Shown here in pieces: positions 54,401 through 64,000 of a stretch of 64,000 nt of DNA. The stretch comes from Zea mays (Eukaryota; Streptophyta; Magnoliopsida; Poales; Poaceae), in assembly GCF_902167145.1 (NCBI RefSeq), contig NC_050105.1, forward strand, positions 138,369,988 through 138,433,987. Direction: 5' to 3'. Position numbers and translations under genes: made by a program. The notes below the pieces were generated by a model that ran no database searches, was not told the DNA's origin, and saw only the letters and a program-made list of their open reading frames with translations. How positions within the stretch are numbered: the first letter of the stretch is position 1; each line of letters starts with the position of its first letter.

Positions 54401-55727
54401 TGATAGTCGCCTAGAGGGGGGGGGGGTGAATAGGGCGAAACTGAAATTTACAAATATAAACACAACTACAAGCCGGGGTTAGCGTTAGTAATAATAAACG
54501 AGTCCAAGAGAGAGGGCGCAAAACAAATCCCAAGCAAATAAGCAAGTGAGACACGGAGATTTGTTTTACCGAGGTTCGGTTCTTGCAAACCTACTCCCCG
54601 TTGAGGAGGCCACAAAGGCCGGGTCTCTTTCAACCCTTCCCTCTCTCAAACGGTCCCTTGGACCGAGTGAGCTTTCCTTCTTCTCAATCAACCGGGAACA
54701 AAACTTCCCCGCAAGGGCCACCACACAATCGGTGCCTCTTGCCTCGGTTACAATTGAGTGCTGATCACAAGAGCAAAAGAGAAAGAAAGAATGCGATCCA
54801 AGCGCAAGAGCTCAAAAGAACACGGCAAATCACTCTCTCTAGTCACTAGGGTTTTGTGTGGAATTGGAGAGGATTTGATCTCTTTGAATGTGTCTAGAAT
54901 TGAATGCCTAGCTCTTGTAAGTGGTTGAGAAGTGGGAAAACTTGGATGCAATGAATGTGGGGTGGTTGGGGTATTTATAGCCCCAACCACCAAACTTGAC
55001 CGTTGGTGGGAGGCTTCTGTTCGATGGCGCACCGGACAGTCCGGTGCACACCGGACAGTCCGGTGCCCCTGCCACGTCATCACTGCCGTTGGATTCTAGC
55101 CGTTGGAGCTTCTGACTTGTGGGCCCGCCTGGGTGTCCGGTGCACACCGGACATGCACTGTTTGATGTCCGGTGTGCCAGCATGGGCGATTCTGACTTCT
55201 GCGCGCGCAGACGGCGCATTGAATGCGCGGCAGAGAGCCGTTGGCGCGGAGATGACCGTTGTCCTGGAGTTGCACCGGACAGTCCGGTGCACACCGGACA
55301 GTCCGGTGATTTATAGCGGACGAGCCGTTGGCTTTTCCCGAAGCTGGCGAGTTCCTGAGGCCGACCTCCTTTGGCGCACCGGACACTGTCCGGTGTACAC
55401 CGGACAGTCCGGTGAATTTTAGCCGAGTCGCCCCTGGAATTCCCGAAGGTGAAGAGTTTGAGTCTGAGTCCCCTGGTGCACCAGACAGGTACTGTGCACT
55501 GTCCGGTGGCACACCGGACAGTCCGGTGCGCCAGACCAGAGGTGCCCTCGGTTGCCCCTTTGCTCATTTATTGAATCCAACACTTGGTCTTTTTATTGGC
55601 TGAGTGTGAACCTTTTACACCTGTATAATCTATACACTTGGGCAAACTAGTTAGTCCAAAGATTTGTGTTGGGCAATTCAACCACCAAAATTATTTAGGA
55701 ACTAGGTGTAAGCCTAATTCCCTTTCA
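54401..55727 (-). repeat. 5' LTR of Sirevirus B (1327 bp)
   Basis: Near-identical partner of 46192-47515. Palindromes at 55027-55530. The ORFs inside (54546, 54748, 54908, 55003, 55096 and others) duplicate those of the other LTR and are built largely from the palindromes. Confidence 0.92.
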
Positions 55728-55732
55728 CTAGG

Positions 55733-55927
55733 AAAGTAAATGAACCTTCTACAATATATCATGCTTTGAATGCTTCTTTTGCAATTTGTAGAAAGGATAG
55801 AAAGGTGATTGCTAGGAAGTTAGGGGCAAAATGCAAGGGTGATAAAACTTGCATTTCAATCCCTAAGGAAATTGTGACTAACCTTGTAGGACCCAACAAG
55901 AGTTGGGTACCTAAGTCCCAAGCCTAA
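55733..55927 (+). pseudogene. gag: Sirevirus A gag, last part
   Basis: Continues the frame broken at 46191, reading KVNEPSTIYHALNASF, then a basic stretch and SWVPKSQA before TAA 55925-55927. It confirms that only the insertion of Sirevirus B interrupts this gag. Confidence 0.85.
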
Positions 55928-55937
55928 ATTTGCCTTG

Positions 55938-57720
55938 CAGGTTTATGCATCCGGGGGTTCAAGCTGGATTATCGACAACGGATGCACAAACCATATGACG
56001 GGGGAGAAGAAGATGTTCACCTCCTACGTCAAGAATAAGGATTCCCAAGATTCAATTATATTCGGTGATGGGAATCAAGGCAAGGTAAAAGGTTTAGGTA
56101 AAATTGCAATTTCTAATGAGCACTCTATCTCTAATGTGTTTTTAGTAGAGTCTCTTGGATATAATTTGTTATCTGTTAGTCAATTATGTCATATGGGATA
56201 TAACTGTCTATTTACAAATGTAGATGTGTCTGTCTTTAGAAGAAGTGATGGTTCACTAGCTTTTAAGGGTGTATTAGACGGCAAGCTTTACTTAGTTGAT
56301 TTTGCAAAAGAAGATGCCGGTCTAGATGCATGCTTAATGGCTAAGACTTGCATGGGCTGGCTGTGGCATCGCCGCTTAGCACATGTGGGGATGAAGAACC
56401 TCCACAAGCTTCTAAAGGGAGAACACGTGATAGGGTTGACTAACATACAATTCGAAAAAGATAGACCTTGTGCAGCTTGTCAAGCAGGTAAACAGGTGGG
56501 AGGAGCGCATCACAGCAAGAATGTGATGACCACCTCAAGACCCCTGGAGCTGCTGCATATGGACCTCTTCGGACCCGTCGCCTATCTGAGCATAGGGGGA
56601 AGTAAGTATGGTCTAGTTATTGTCGATGACTTTTCCCGCTTCACTTGGGTGTTCTTTTTGCAGGATAAGTCTGAAACCCAAGGGACCCTCAAGCGCTTCC
56701 TCAGGAGAGCTCAAAATGAGTTTGAGCTCAAGGTGAAGAAGATAAGGAGCGACAACGGATCCGAGTTCAAGAACCTTCAAGTGGAGTTCCTTGAGGAGGA
56801 AGGGATCAAGCACGAGTTCTCCGCTCCCTACACACCACAGCAAAATGGTGTGGTAGAGAGGAAGAACAGGACGCTAATCGATATGGCGAGGACGATGCTT
56901 GGAGAATTCAAGACCCCCGAGTGTTTCTGGTCGGAAGCCGTGAACACGGCTTGCCACGCCATCAACAGGGTCTACCTTCATCGCCTCCTCAAGAAGACTT
57001 CGTATGAGCTACTAACCGGTAACAAACCCAATGTATCTTACTTTCGTGTATTTGGGAGCAAGTGCTACATTCTAGTGAAGAAGGGTAGAAATTCTAAATT
57101 TGCTCCCAAAGCTGTAGAAGGGTTTTTGTTAGGTTATGACTCAAATATAAAGGCGTATAGAGTCTTCAACAAATCATCGGGTTTGGTTGAAGTCTCTAGC
57201 GACGTTGTATTTGATGAGACTAATGGCTCTCCAAGAGAGCAAGTTGTTGATTGTGATGATGTAGATGAAGAAGATGTTCCGACGGCCGCTATACGAACCA
57301 TGGCGATTGGAGAAGTGCGGCCACAGGAACAAGACGAACAAGATCAACCTTCTTCCTCAACAACGGTGCTTTCCCCAACTCAAGACGATGAACAGGTTCA
57401 TCAAAAGGAGGTGTGTGATCAAGGGGGAGCACAAGATGATCACGTAATGGAGGAAGAAGCGCAACCGGCACCTCCAACCCAAGTTCGAGCGGTGATTCAA
57501 AGGGATCATCCCGTCGACCAAATTATGGGTGACATTAGCAAGGGAGTAACTACTCGATCTCGATTAGTTAATTTTTGTGAGCATTACTCCTTTGTCTCTT
57601 CTATTGAGCCTTTAAGGGTAGAGGAGGCCTTGCTAGATCCGGATTGGGTACTGGCCATGCAGGAGGAACTCAACAACTTCAAGCGCAATGAAGTTTGGAC
57701 ACTGGTGCCTCGTCCAAGCA
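55938..57720 (+). pseudogene. pol: Sirevirus A pol: protease and integrase
   Basis: Frame from CAG/GTT (55938-55943): protease with [15 protein letters not shown], so DNG where Sirevirus B has DSG. Then GAG-pre-integrase ([18 protein letters not shown]) and integrase core with D ([12 protein letters not shown]), D (IRSDNGSEF) and E ([11 protein letters not shown]), and a linker. The frame leaves homology after LVPRPSK at ~57718, where one base is missing relative to Sirevirus B, and stops at 57779. Confidence 0.88.
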
Positions 57721-59137
57721 AAATGTTGTGGGAACCAAGTGGGTGTTCCGCAACAAACAGGACGAGCACGGGATGGTGACGAGGAACAAGGCTCGACTTG
57801 TGGCAAAAGGTTATGCCCAAGTCGCAGGTTTGGACTTTGAGGAGACATTTGCTCCTGTGGCTAGGCTAGAATCAATTCGTATCTTGCTAGCATATGCCGC
57901 TCACCATTCTTTCAGGTTGTTCCAAATGGATGTGAAAAGCGCTTTCCTCAACGGGCCAATCAAGGAGGAGGTGTACGTGGAGCAACCCCCTGGCTTCGAG
58001 GATGAACGGTATCCCGACCACGTGTGTAAGCTCTCTAAGGCGCTCTATGGACTTAAGCAAGCCCCAAGAGCATGGTATGAATGCCTTAAAGACTTTTTAC
58101 TTGCTAATGCTTTCAAGGTTGGGAAAGCCGATCCAACTCTGTTCACTAAGACATGTGATGGTGATTTGTTTGTGTGCCAAATTTATGTCGATGACATAAT
58201 ATTTGGTTCTACTAACCAAAAGTCTTGTGAAGAGTTTAGCAGGGTGATGACACAGAAATTCGAGATGTCGATGATGGGCGAGTTGAACTACTTCCTTGGG
58301 TTCCAAGTGAAGCAACTCAAGGACGGCACCTTCATCTCCCAAACGAAGTACACGCAAGATCTGCTAAAGCGGTTTGGGATGAAGGACGCCAAAGCCGCAA
58401 AGACTCCGATGGGGACTGACGGACACACCGACCTCAACAAAGGAGGTAAGTCCGTTGATCAAAAAGCATACCGGTCAATGATAGGGTCTTTACTTTATTT
58501 ATGTGCTAGTAGACCGGATATTATGCTTAGCGTATGCATGTGTGCTAGATTTCAATCCGATCCTAAGGAGTGTCACTTAGTGGCCGTGAAGCGAATTCTT
58601 AGATATTTGGTTGCTACGCCTTGCTTCGGGCTCTGGTATCCAAAGGGGTCTACCTTTGACTTAGTTGGATACTCAGATTCCGACTATGCTGGATGTAAGG
58701 TCGATAGGAAGAGTACATCGGGGACGTGCCAATTCTTAGGAAGGTCCCTGGTGTCGTGGAACTCTAAGAAACAAACTTCCGTTGCCCTATCCACCGCTGA
58801 GGCCGAGTACGTTGCCGCAGGACAGTGTTGCGTGCAACTACTTTGGATGAGGCAAACCCTCAGGGACTTTGGCTACAATCTGAGCAAAGTCCCACTCCTA
58901 TGTGATAATGAGAGTGCTATCCGCATGGCGGAGAATCCTGTTGAGCACAGCCGCACAAAGCACATAGACATCCGGCATCACTTTTTGAGAGACCACCAGC
59001 AAAAGGGAGATATCGAAGTGTTTCATGTTAGCACCGAGAACCAGCTAGCCGATATCTTCACTAAGCCTCTAGATGAGAAGACCTTTTGCAGGTTGCGTAG
59101 TGAGCTAAATGTCTTAGATTCGCGGAACTTGGATTGA
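57721..59137 (+). pseudogene. pol: Sirevirus A pol: RT and RNase H
   Basis: Resumes in a different frame: [50 protein letters not shown], the YVDD box (~58185-58196), then RNase H with [19 protein letters not shown] and [11 protein letters not shown]. It ends at 59137. It is open in itself but separated from integrase by the frameshift at ~57718. Confidence 0.88.
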
Positions 59138-59923
59138 ATTGTAGCATACTTGTATTTATGCTTTTGATCATGTTCCTTTCTGCATTTTGTTGCTTATTAT
59201 GGTGCTCAAGTTGTACAAACACTCCCTGGACCTCACAAGTCCGTTGCAAAGTGATGCACATGTTTAGGGGGAGATGTGTTACAACTTGACCCTTTGAGAC
59301 TAACCATGTGCTTGAGTTGATGATTTAGTCTCGAAGGAGGATTGAAAGGGAAAAGGTGGACTTGGACCATGAAAGACTTCCACTGCACTCCGATGAGAGG
59401 GTAACTTATTCCAAGTTCATCTTTAAACTCTTATTGCCTATTTGCTCTTAATTGAAGATTTTGGTGAGGCAATGGGGTTAAAGGGCCAAGATTGATCCCG
59501 TTTTGGTGCTTGATGCCAAAGGGGGAGAAAATAAAGGCCAAAGTGATAAATGGATCAGCTACCACTTGAGAAACTTTGAAAATAGTAGGATAGAGCTTTT
59601 GGTTTGTCAAAACTCTTGCATTGTCTCTTTTGTCAAAAGTTGGCCTCTTGTGGGGAGAAGTGTTGATTATGGGAAAAAGGGGGAGTTTTTGGAATCTTGA
59701 ATCAATTTTCTTTGGAAAACCTCTCTTTATGTCTCTACAAGTGGATTTGACTTAGAGATAGGATTCTGTGGTTGATTTGCAAAAACAAACCAAGTGGTGG
59801 CAAAGGATGATCCATATATGCCAAATTGAATCAAAATAAATTTGAGTTTTTATTTGAAGTGATATTGCACTTGTTCTAGTTGCTTTATGTTGTGTTGGCA
59901 TAAATCACCAAAAAGGGGGAGAT
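59138..59923 (+). other. 3' untranslated region of Sirevirus A with repeated polypurine tracts
   Basis: G-rich tracts at 59266-59273, 59517-59530, 59672-59685 and the main one at 59911-59923 (aaaagggggagat) just before the 3' LTR. No gene is seen; the ORF at 59503-59700 is chance. Confidence 0.8.
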
Positions 59924-61183
59924 TGAAAGGGAAATGTGCCCTTGGGCCATTTCTAAGTATTTTGGTGATTGAGTGTCAACACAAGTGCTTAAATGTGAAT
60001 CAATGCCCATGGATGAACAAAGTGCAAATCTAGAGCAAAGGTATGTTTCTAAGTCTTAGTACATTGGTTTTGTGTACTAATATACTTGTCTAAGTATCAG
60101 AAACAGGAAGAAGAAGAAAAGAGGAGAGTTGGCTGTGTACAACCAAAAGGCTGTTTCGGTCTGGGGCACCGGACTGTCCGGTGGTGCACCGGACAGTGTC
60201 CGGTGCGCCAGGCTGCCTCGGGCGAACTGGCCGCTCTCGGGAGTTGACTGGCGACGTACGACTAAAATTCACCGGACTGTCCGGTGTGCACCGGACTGTC
60301 CGGTGTGCACCGGACTGTCCGGTGAGCCAACGGTCGACCGCGCGATCTGCGCGGGACACGTGGCCGAGCCAACGGTCGGAAGGGGGCACTGGACTGTCCG
60401 GTGTGCACCGGACATGTCCGGTGTGCCAACGGCTCCCAGATCTGCAACGGTCGACTGCGCTGTTTAAGGAAGGAAATCGGGCACCGGACAGTGTCCGGTG
60501 TGCACCGGACTGTCCGGTGCGCCCGATGACAGAAGGCAAGATCAGCCTTCCTGGATTGCCCTCAACGGCTCCTAGCTGTCTTGGGGCTATAAAAGGGACC
60601 CCTAGGCGCATGGAGGAAAACACCAAGCATTCCTACAACATTCCTAAGCACCAAGACATCGATTCCATGCATTTGGTTCATTGTGATAGCATCTTGAGCT
60701 CTTGTTGAGTTGTGAACTCATTGAGTTGTGTTGCGAGCTCTTGTTGCGACTTGTGTGCGTGCTGTTGCTCTGATTTTGAGTCTTGTGTGCGTTGCTAGTT
60801 CTCCCTTACTCCGTATTTCTTTGTGAATCTTAAGTGTAAGGGCGAGAGGCTCCAAGTTGTGGAGATTCCTCGCAAACGGGATATTGAAAGGCAAAGCAAA
60901 ACACCGTGGTATTCAAGTTGGTCTTTGGACCACTTGAGAGGGGTTGATTGCAACCCTCGTCCGTTGGGACGCCACAACGTGGAGTAGGCAAGCGTTGGTC
61001 TTGGCCGAACCACGGGATAAACCACTGTGTCATCTCTGTGTTTGATCTCTTGTGGTATTGTGTTTTGTTGTGACTCCTCTCTAGCCACTTGGCAATTATT
61101 GTGCTAACACTTAACAAGTTTTTGTGGCTATAAGTTTAAGTTTTCACAGGATCACCTATTCACCCCCCCTCTAGGTGCTCTCA
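59924..61183 (+). repeat. 3' LTR of Sirevirus A (1260 bp)
   Basis: Pairs with 42717-43973. Palindromes lie at 60166-60525 with one more full unit than the 5' LTR, and the TATA box is at 60588-60594. Differences from the 5' LTR cluster in the palindrome region. Confidence 0.92.
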
Positions 61184-61259
61184 ATAGGCTACAATTGCAA
61201 ATGTAGCACATGAGGGAGCAATACTACCTGATCCTGATCCTCATCTTACAACAGAGGAC
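61184..61259 (-). pseudogene. hAT transposase relic, right-hand continuation
   Basis: After the TSD atagg the minus-strand reading SIAPSCATFAIVA joins in frame to the AYVLELSSYLDSD piece on the other side of Sirevirus A. This shows the Sirevirus split a single hAT sequence. A stop precedes the segment. Confidence 0.6.
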
Positions 61260-62175
61260 TCAATCAAAATCACCATCACCATAGATGTCATCCCAAGCCA
61301 TTTTGTTCTTACCCTCATTAGCATTGGACATTTGGTGTTGTGCTCGCAAGGACACATCGTCAAACTTAATTTGATTCATACAACTGAAAAAGTATTTGTT
61401 AACTATGACCTTACCTTTTATGGAAGCATAGAGTAATGCGTACCAGTTAGAGTAGACGGCACCACAACGAAGGTGAGAGCCCTGGCGGCTAGGCCTTACC
61501 TTTTATGGTGTTGCGCGAAGGCGAAAGCCTTGGCCACACCATGGCGAGTGCCACGAGGGACGACTAGGCACACCCGGTTAATGACATCGAGAAGGCGCTC
61601 TCCTCGATCGACGCCATGGGATCGGACAAAGGTGACCACCTCGTTTGCACCCTCGCGGTGACCCGCGACCTCCAGTTTTAGTTCTGAAAAGGACAAAGAG
61701 AGGTCAAGGCAACCAAAAAGGAATATTCGTGAAAGAAAAGGGCAATACTAACCTGTGACATGGTGGTCCGCCTGCACCAAGCAGGCATGGATACCTGCCA
61801 GCTCACCATCGGCAACCTCGAGTGCCGCGCGGATAGCCACCAAACACTCCCGGAGGTCCAAGGAGGTTTGCTACAAGAGAGTTAGGATTCTGCCCTGACA
61901 AAAAGACATCACATAGTCTATCCTTTGACCCATTGAGATCATTTGGCTACACAAAGAAGAAGACGAGGTAAAACACAGTCTCGAGGATCTAGAAGCAGAA
62001 GGAAGAAGGGCACGTACCCTAAGTCGGTCATCTTTTGTCGGAGAGGACGTGACATCGGAGGCGCTCTTCCACTAGGCGTTTGCGTGAGTCCATAGGGAGC
62101 AGCGAAGAAATCACCCCTCAATAAAGAAAGTTAGGCAAGACATGACAAAGCCGCCTAAGGGAGGGACCATTTATA
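61260..62175 (-). pseudogene. Exon-like chain of unknown family, probably a gene relic joined to hAT sequence
   Basis: On the minus strand a TATA-like tataaat (62169-62175) is followed by an open segment from ~62121 (GLTQTPSGRAPP, QKMTDLG) to a donor gg/gtacgt near 62016. An acceptor ...tgtgtag near 61950 and a segment with one TAG lead to 61753 (LDLRECLVAIRAALEVADG). Donor gttagt and acceptor cag follow (intron 61684-61752), then 61500-61683 (ELKLEVAGHREGANEVV), donor gtaagg, and 61260-61383 (FDDVSLRAQHQ...GDGDFD-stop). All junction phases fit. The middle is Ala/Leu/Glu-rich like a coiled coil. The last segment resembles the region before the hAT dimerisation domain. I do not recognise the family; the TAG marks it as decayed. 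Confidence 0.4.
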
Positions 62176-62738
62176 GAAGGCAAGACACGACAAATTTTTC
62201 TGTAAGAGTCGAGTGCTTAAAAATTCATATGGCTTTCCTCCATTCCATAGAACGCCTGAATAAATGCACTATCCAAACTTGTTTTTGTAGAGAATTTGAT
62301 ATGACTGATTTGGTATTATAAAAATGTCAATGTAGTTACATATAAACGTGATCAATGTTTTAGAAGTTCTAGCATAGAAGTGATAATTTGGAATCAAATG
62401 AGCATGCTTTTGTTGTGTCATGTCCATGCAATTACTCTCCTAACTTCCCCGGGATAGTATGGTGGCCAGAGATCACGATGTGGGCCCACATAGATCCCCT
62501 CGTTATGCCCTAGCCACCAAAGAAGCCCTTGCACATTTACGTTCACGCTAAACCACCTAGACCATCTCTACCCCATGCCATTTTCTAGCTTCCAAACAAC
62601 CATCCAGTTCATATTTTATTACTGTTTCTACGATCCTCTTGTCAATGAATGACCAAATGGATCTACCAACAAGTCGATTTGTAGGTAGCTAATAAACCAG
62701 GTGCGCGTAGCATTTTGTCCCAATAGGGCACGTCATTG
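62176..62738. other. AT-rich DNA, nothing recognised
   Basis: No ORF, repeat or RNA-like structure could be supported on either strand. Confidence 0.4.
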
Positions 62739-63032
62739 GACCTGTTTGGTTCAGCTTTTTTCTAACCAGATTTTCTGAGAATCTGGCTGTGTAGAGAATC
62801 TGAGTATCATTAGGATTACGTGCGGAGGAAAATAAATGTGTCCATAGGACCCAGGATCTAGAAAGTGATGGATTCCTACTATTGCAACGACTTAATCGAT
62901 TATGTGTTTGTGTTGATTTTGAATGGTTTTTATCCAAACGAATTGTATAGAAGCTGACTGAAAAACTAAGCGTTTGGCAGTCCGCAACAGGTTTTGGTGG
63001 CTAGAAGCTGTAAAAAACTGAAACAAACAGGG
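62739..63032. mobile_element. MITE-like element
   Basis: Left end gacctgtttggttcagc and, read inward from the right, gtccctgtttgtttcagt form imperfect inverted repeats of the 'tgtttggtt' type common in grass MITEs. No clear TSD, so the superfamily is open. No coding capacity. Confidence 0.5.
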
Positions 63033-63774
63033 ACATCACTGTGGAGCGTGAACTAGGTGGGGGCGCCAGGGCCTCCGCCGGTGCTACTGTATTCAAACAG
63101 TGTAAAATATGAGACAAGATGACACTATTTGTAAAGATAAAATTTGAAATAGGTGATAAGATAAAAATATGTGATATAGGATCTGTTGGAAATAAACTAG
63201 CAATACCGGAAATCAAAATACTCGAGCAGTTTCAAAATAGTATTAAAAAATAATTGTCATCGATATTTTATGTATCTTTTTTTCTAATTGTTTTACTTCA
63301 TCGTAGCATCTCTATCTCTAGTTCGTTCTCTGTATCTTATTTTCTTGTTTTATGTGCACCATCTTTTCCATTTTTTTGAATTCCCGCATCTAAATGTAAA
63401 CCACCAATTATTTTAGAACAAAAAAATGTTAAAGAAGTACTTTATTTGTTATTTTTTATTTATCGTGTTTTAGTTAAAAAAATAGCGGGTGATATATATA
63501 TAAATATTGAAGAATGGAGGATGTATTATTGAGTGCTGGACCTGCCAACTGGCCCCAAATGTCATCATACTTTTCTTTGGTGCTTTTGGAGCACTTTGGC
63601 CCGGAACATTCGGAATCGTTGGCTCACACGTGTCGCGTGGGGTCCACCTTATGTTTGTGCAGGGATTTCCTGTGTCCGCACATTGTGGACAATAGCTGGT
63701 GACGAGGGGCCGGGAACCTGGAATTAGTCATCAGCGAGTATGAACAAAGAAAGCGACAAGCGAGTATGAACTTG
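63033..63774. other. AT-rich DNA, nothing recognised
   Basis: Short overlapping ORFs at 63507-63727 show no motif. The last three bases (63772-63774, ttg) are the TSD of the next element. Confidence 0.4.
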
Positions 63775-63967
63775 GGTGTTGTTTGGTTCAAAAAATGTAA
63801 CGCAAATGGTAATGGTAATGGTTTCGGCTCGATTATTGACGGTAACAAATTTGAATAGGCTGATATCAAATTTTAGTGTGGTATCTGATTACGATTGGAC
63901 TAAAACAAACATGATTTAACGTTATCCGTTACCCATTACGTTACAAATATGTGAACCAAACGGCACC
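63775..63967. mobile_element. MITE-like element (193 bp, Tourist-like)
   Basis: Inverted ends ggtgttgtttggttca and ggtgccgtttggttca (14 of 16 matching), flanked by ttg on both sides (63772-63774, 63968-63970). The interior has ggtaatggtaatgg and, inverted near the right end, gttacccattacg. A 3-bp TSD fits PIF/Harbinger-type MITEs, though ttg is not the usual TWA. Confidence 0.6.
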
Positions 63968-64000
63968 TTGGTGCTTAGAATTTGATTAGTGCGGTGTCCC

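Larger units (their letters stand above)
46192..55727 (-). mobile_element. Sirevirus B (Opie/Ji type, Ty1/copia), complete and apparently intact
   Basis: 9,536 bp with LTRs 46192-47515 and 54401-55727 and perfect TSDs ctagg (46187-46191, 55728-55732). Gag (51662-54352) and pol (48403-51648) are both open on the minus strand with all catalytic motifs. By eye the LTRs differ by one substitution (47271 versus 55483 area) and the length of a G run (8 versus 11), so it is very young and potentially active. Confidence 0.93.
42717..61183 (+). mobile_element. Sirevirus A (Opie/Ji type, Ty1/copia), complete but interrupted
   Basis: LTRs 42717-43973 (1257 bp) and 59924-61183 (1260 bp) with perfect TSDs atagg (42712-42716, 61184-61188). 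The primer site, gag, pol and multiple polypurine tracts are in plus orientation. Sirevirus B (46192-55727) is inserted in gag; without it the element is about 8.9 kb. LTR start tgaaagggaaatgtgccc and the cggac-gtccg palindromes mark it as a maize Opie/Ji Sirevirus; I do not separate the two names. Confidence 0.92.

Overview
The window looks like maize (Zea mays) or a very close relative. It is almost entirely nested LTR retrotransposons of types known from maize intergenic DNA: a Huck-type Ty3/gypsy element, two copies of a Tat-lineage gypsy element, Tekay/Xilon-like elements with ~3.5 kb LTRs, and two Opie/Ji-type Sireviruses (Ty1/copia). Family names rest on remembered LTR starts and protein motifs; boundaries rest on TG...CA ends, primer-binding sites and 5-bp target-site duplications (TSDs) read directly. 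No intact ordinary host gene was recognised.

Block 1 (1-40648) is one nested stack. The outermost member is Tat copy G2 (minus strand; only gag, the protease region and the 5' LTR lie in the window, 37916-40648). A Huck-type element (plus strand, 4451-37915, 5' part off the left edge) sits in its protease region. Three minus-strand elements are inserted in Huck: a Tekay-like element (5' LTR 913-4450, start of an ORF at 1-654), a complete Tat copy G1 (11869-23617, TSD ccaac) and a complete non-autonomous element with 3.4-kb LTRs (24051-34034, TSD cattc). Huck coding DNA is broken by several stops and a frameshift. G1 has near-identical LTRs but two frame breaks. G1 also carries, antisense to gag-pol, a gene whose five exons join in frame through four GT-AG introns to about 1147 codons, with its own TATA box.

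Block 2 (40649-64000) is older DNA with DNA transposons. It holds a 565-bp hAT-type MITE with an 8-bp TSD and a decayed hAT transposase on the minus strand, split by Sirevirus A (plus strand, 42717-61183, TSD atagg). Sirevirus A is itself split in gag by Sirevirus B (minus strand, 46192-55727, TSD ctagg), which has intact gag and pol and almost identical LTRs. To the right lie an exon-like relic on the minus strand (61260-62175) and two MITE-like elements near the end.

The two most unusual signals are the intact spliced antisense gene inside G1 and a 5S-rRNA-like segment (internal promoter boxes A and C) in both LTRs of the non-autonomous element.
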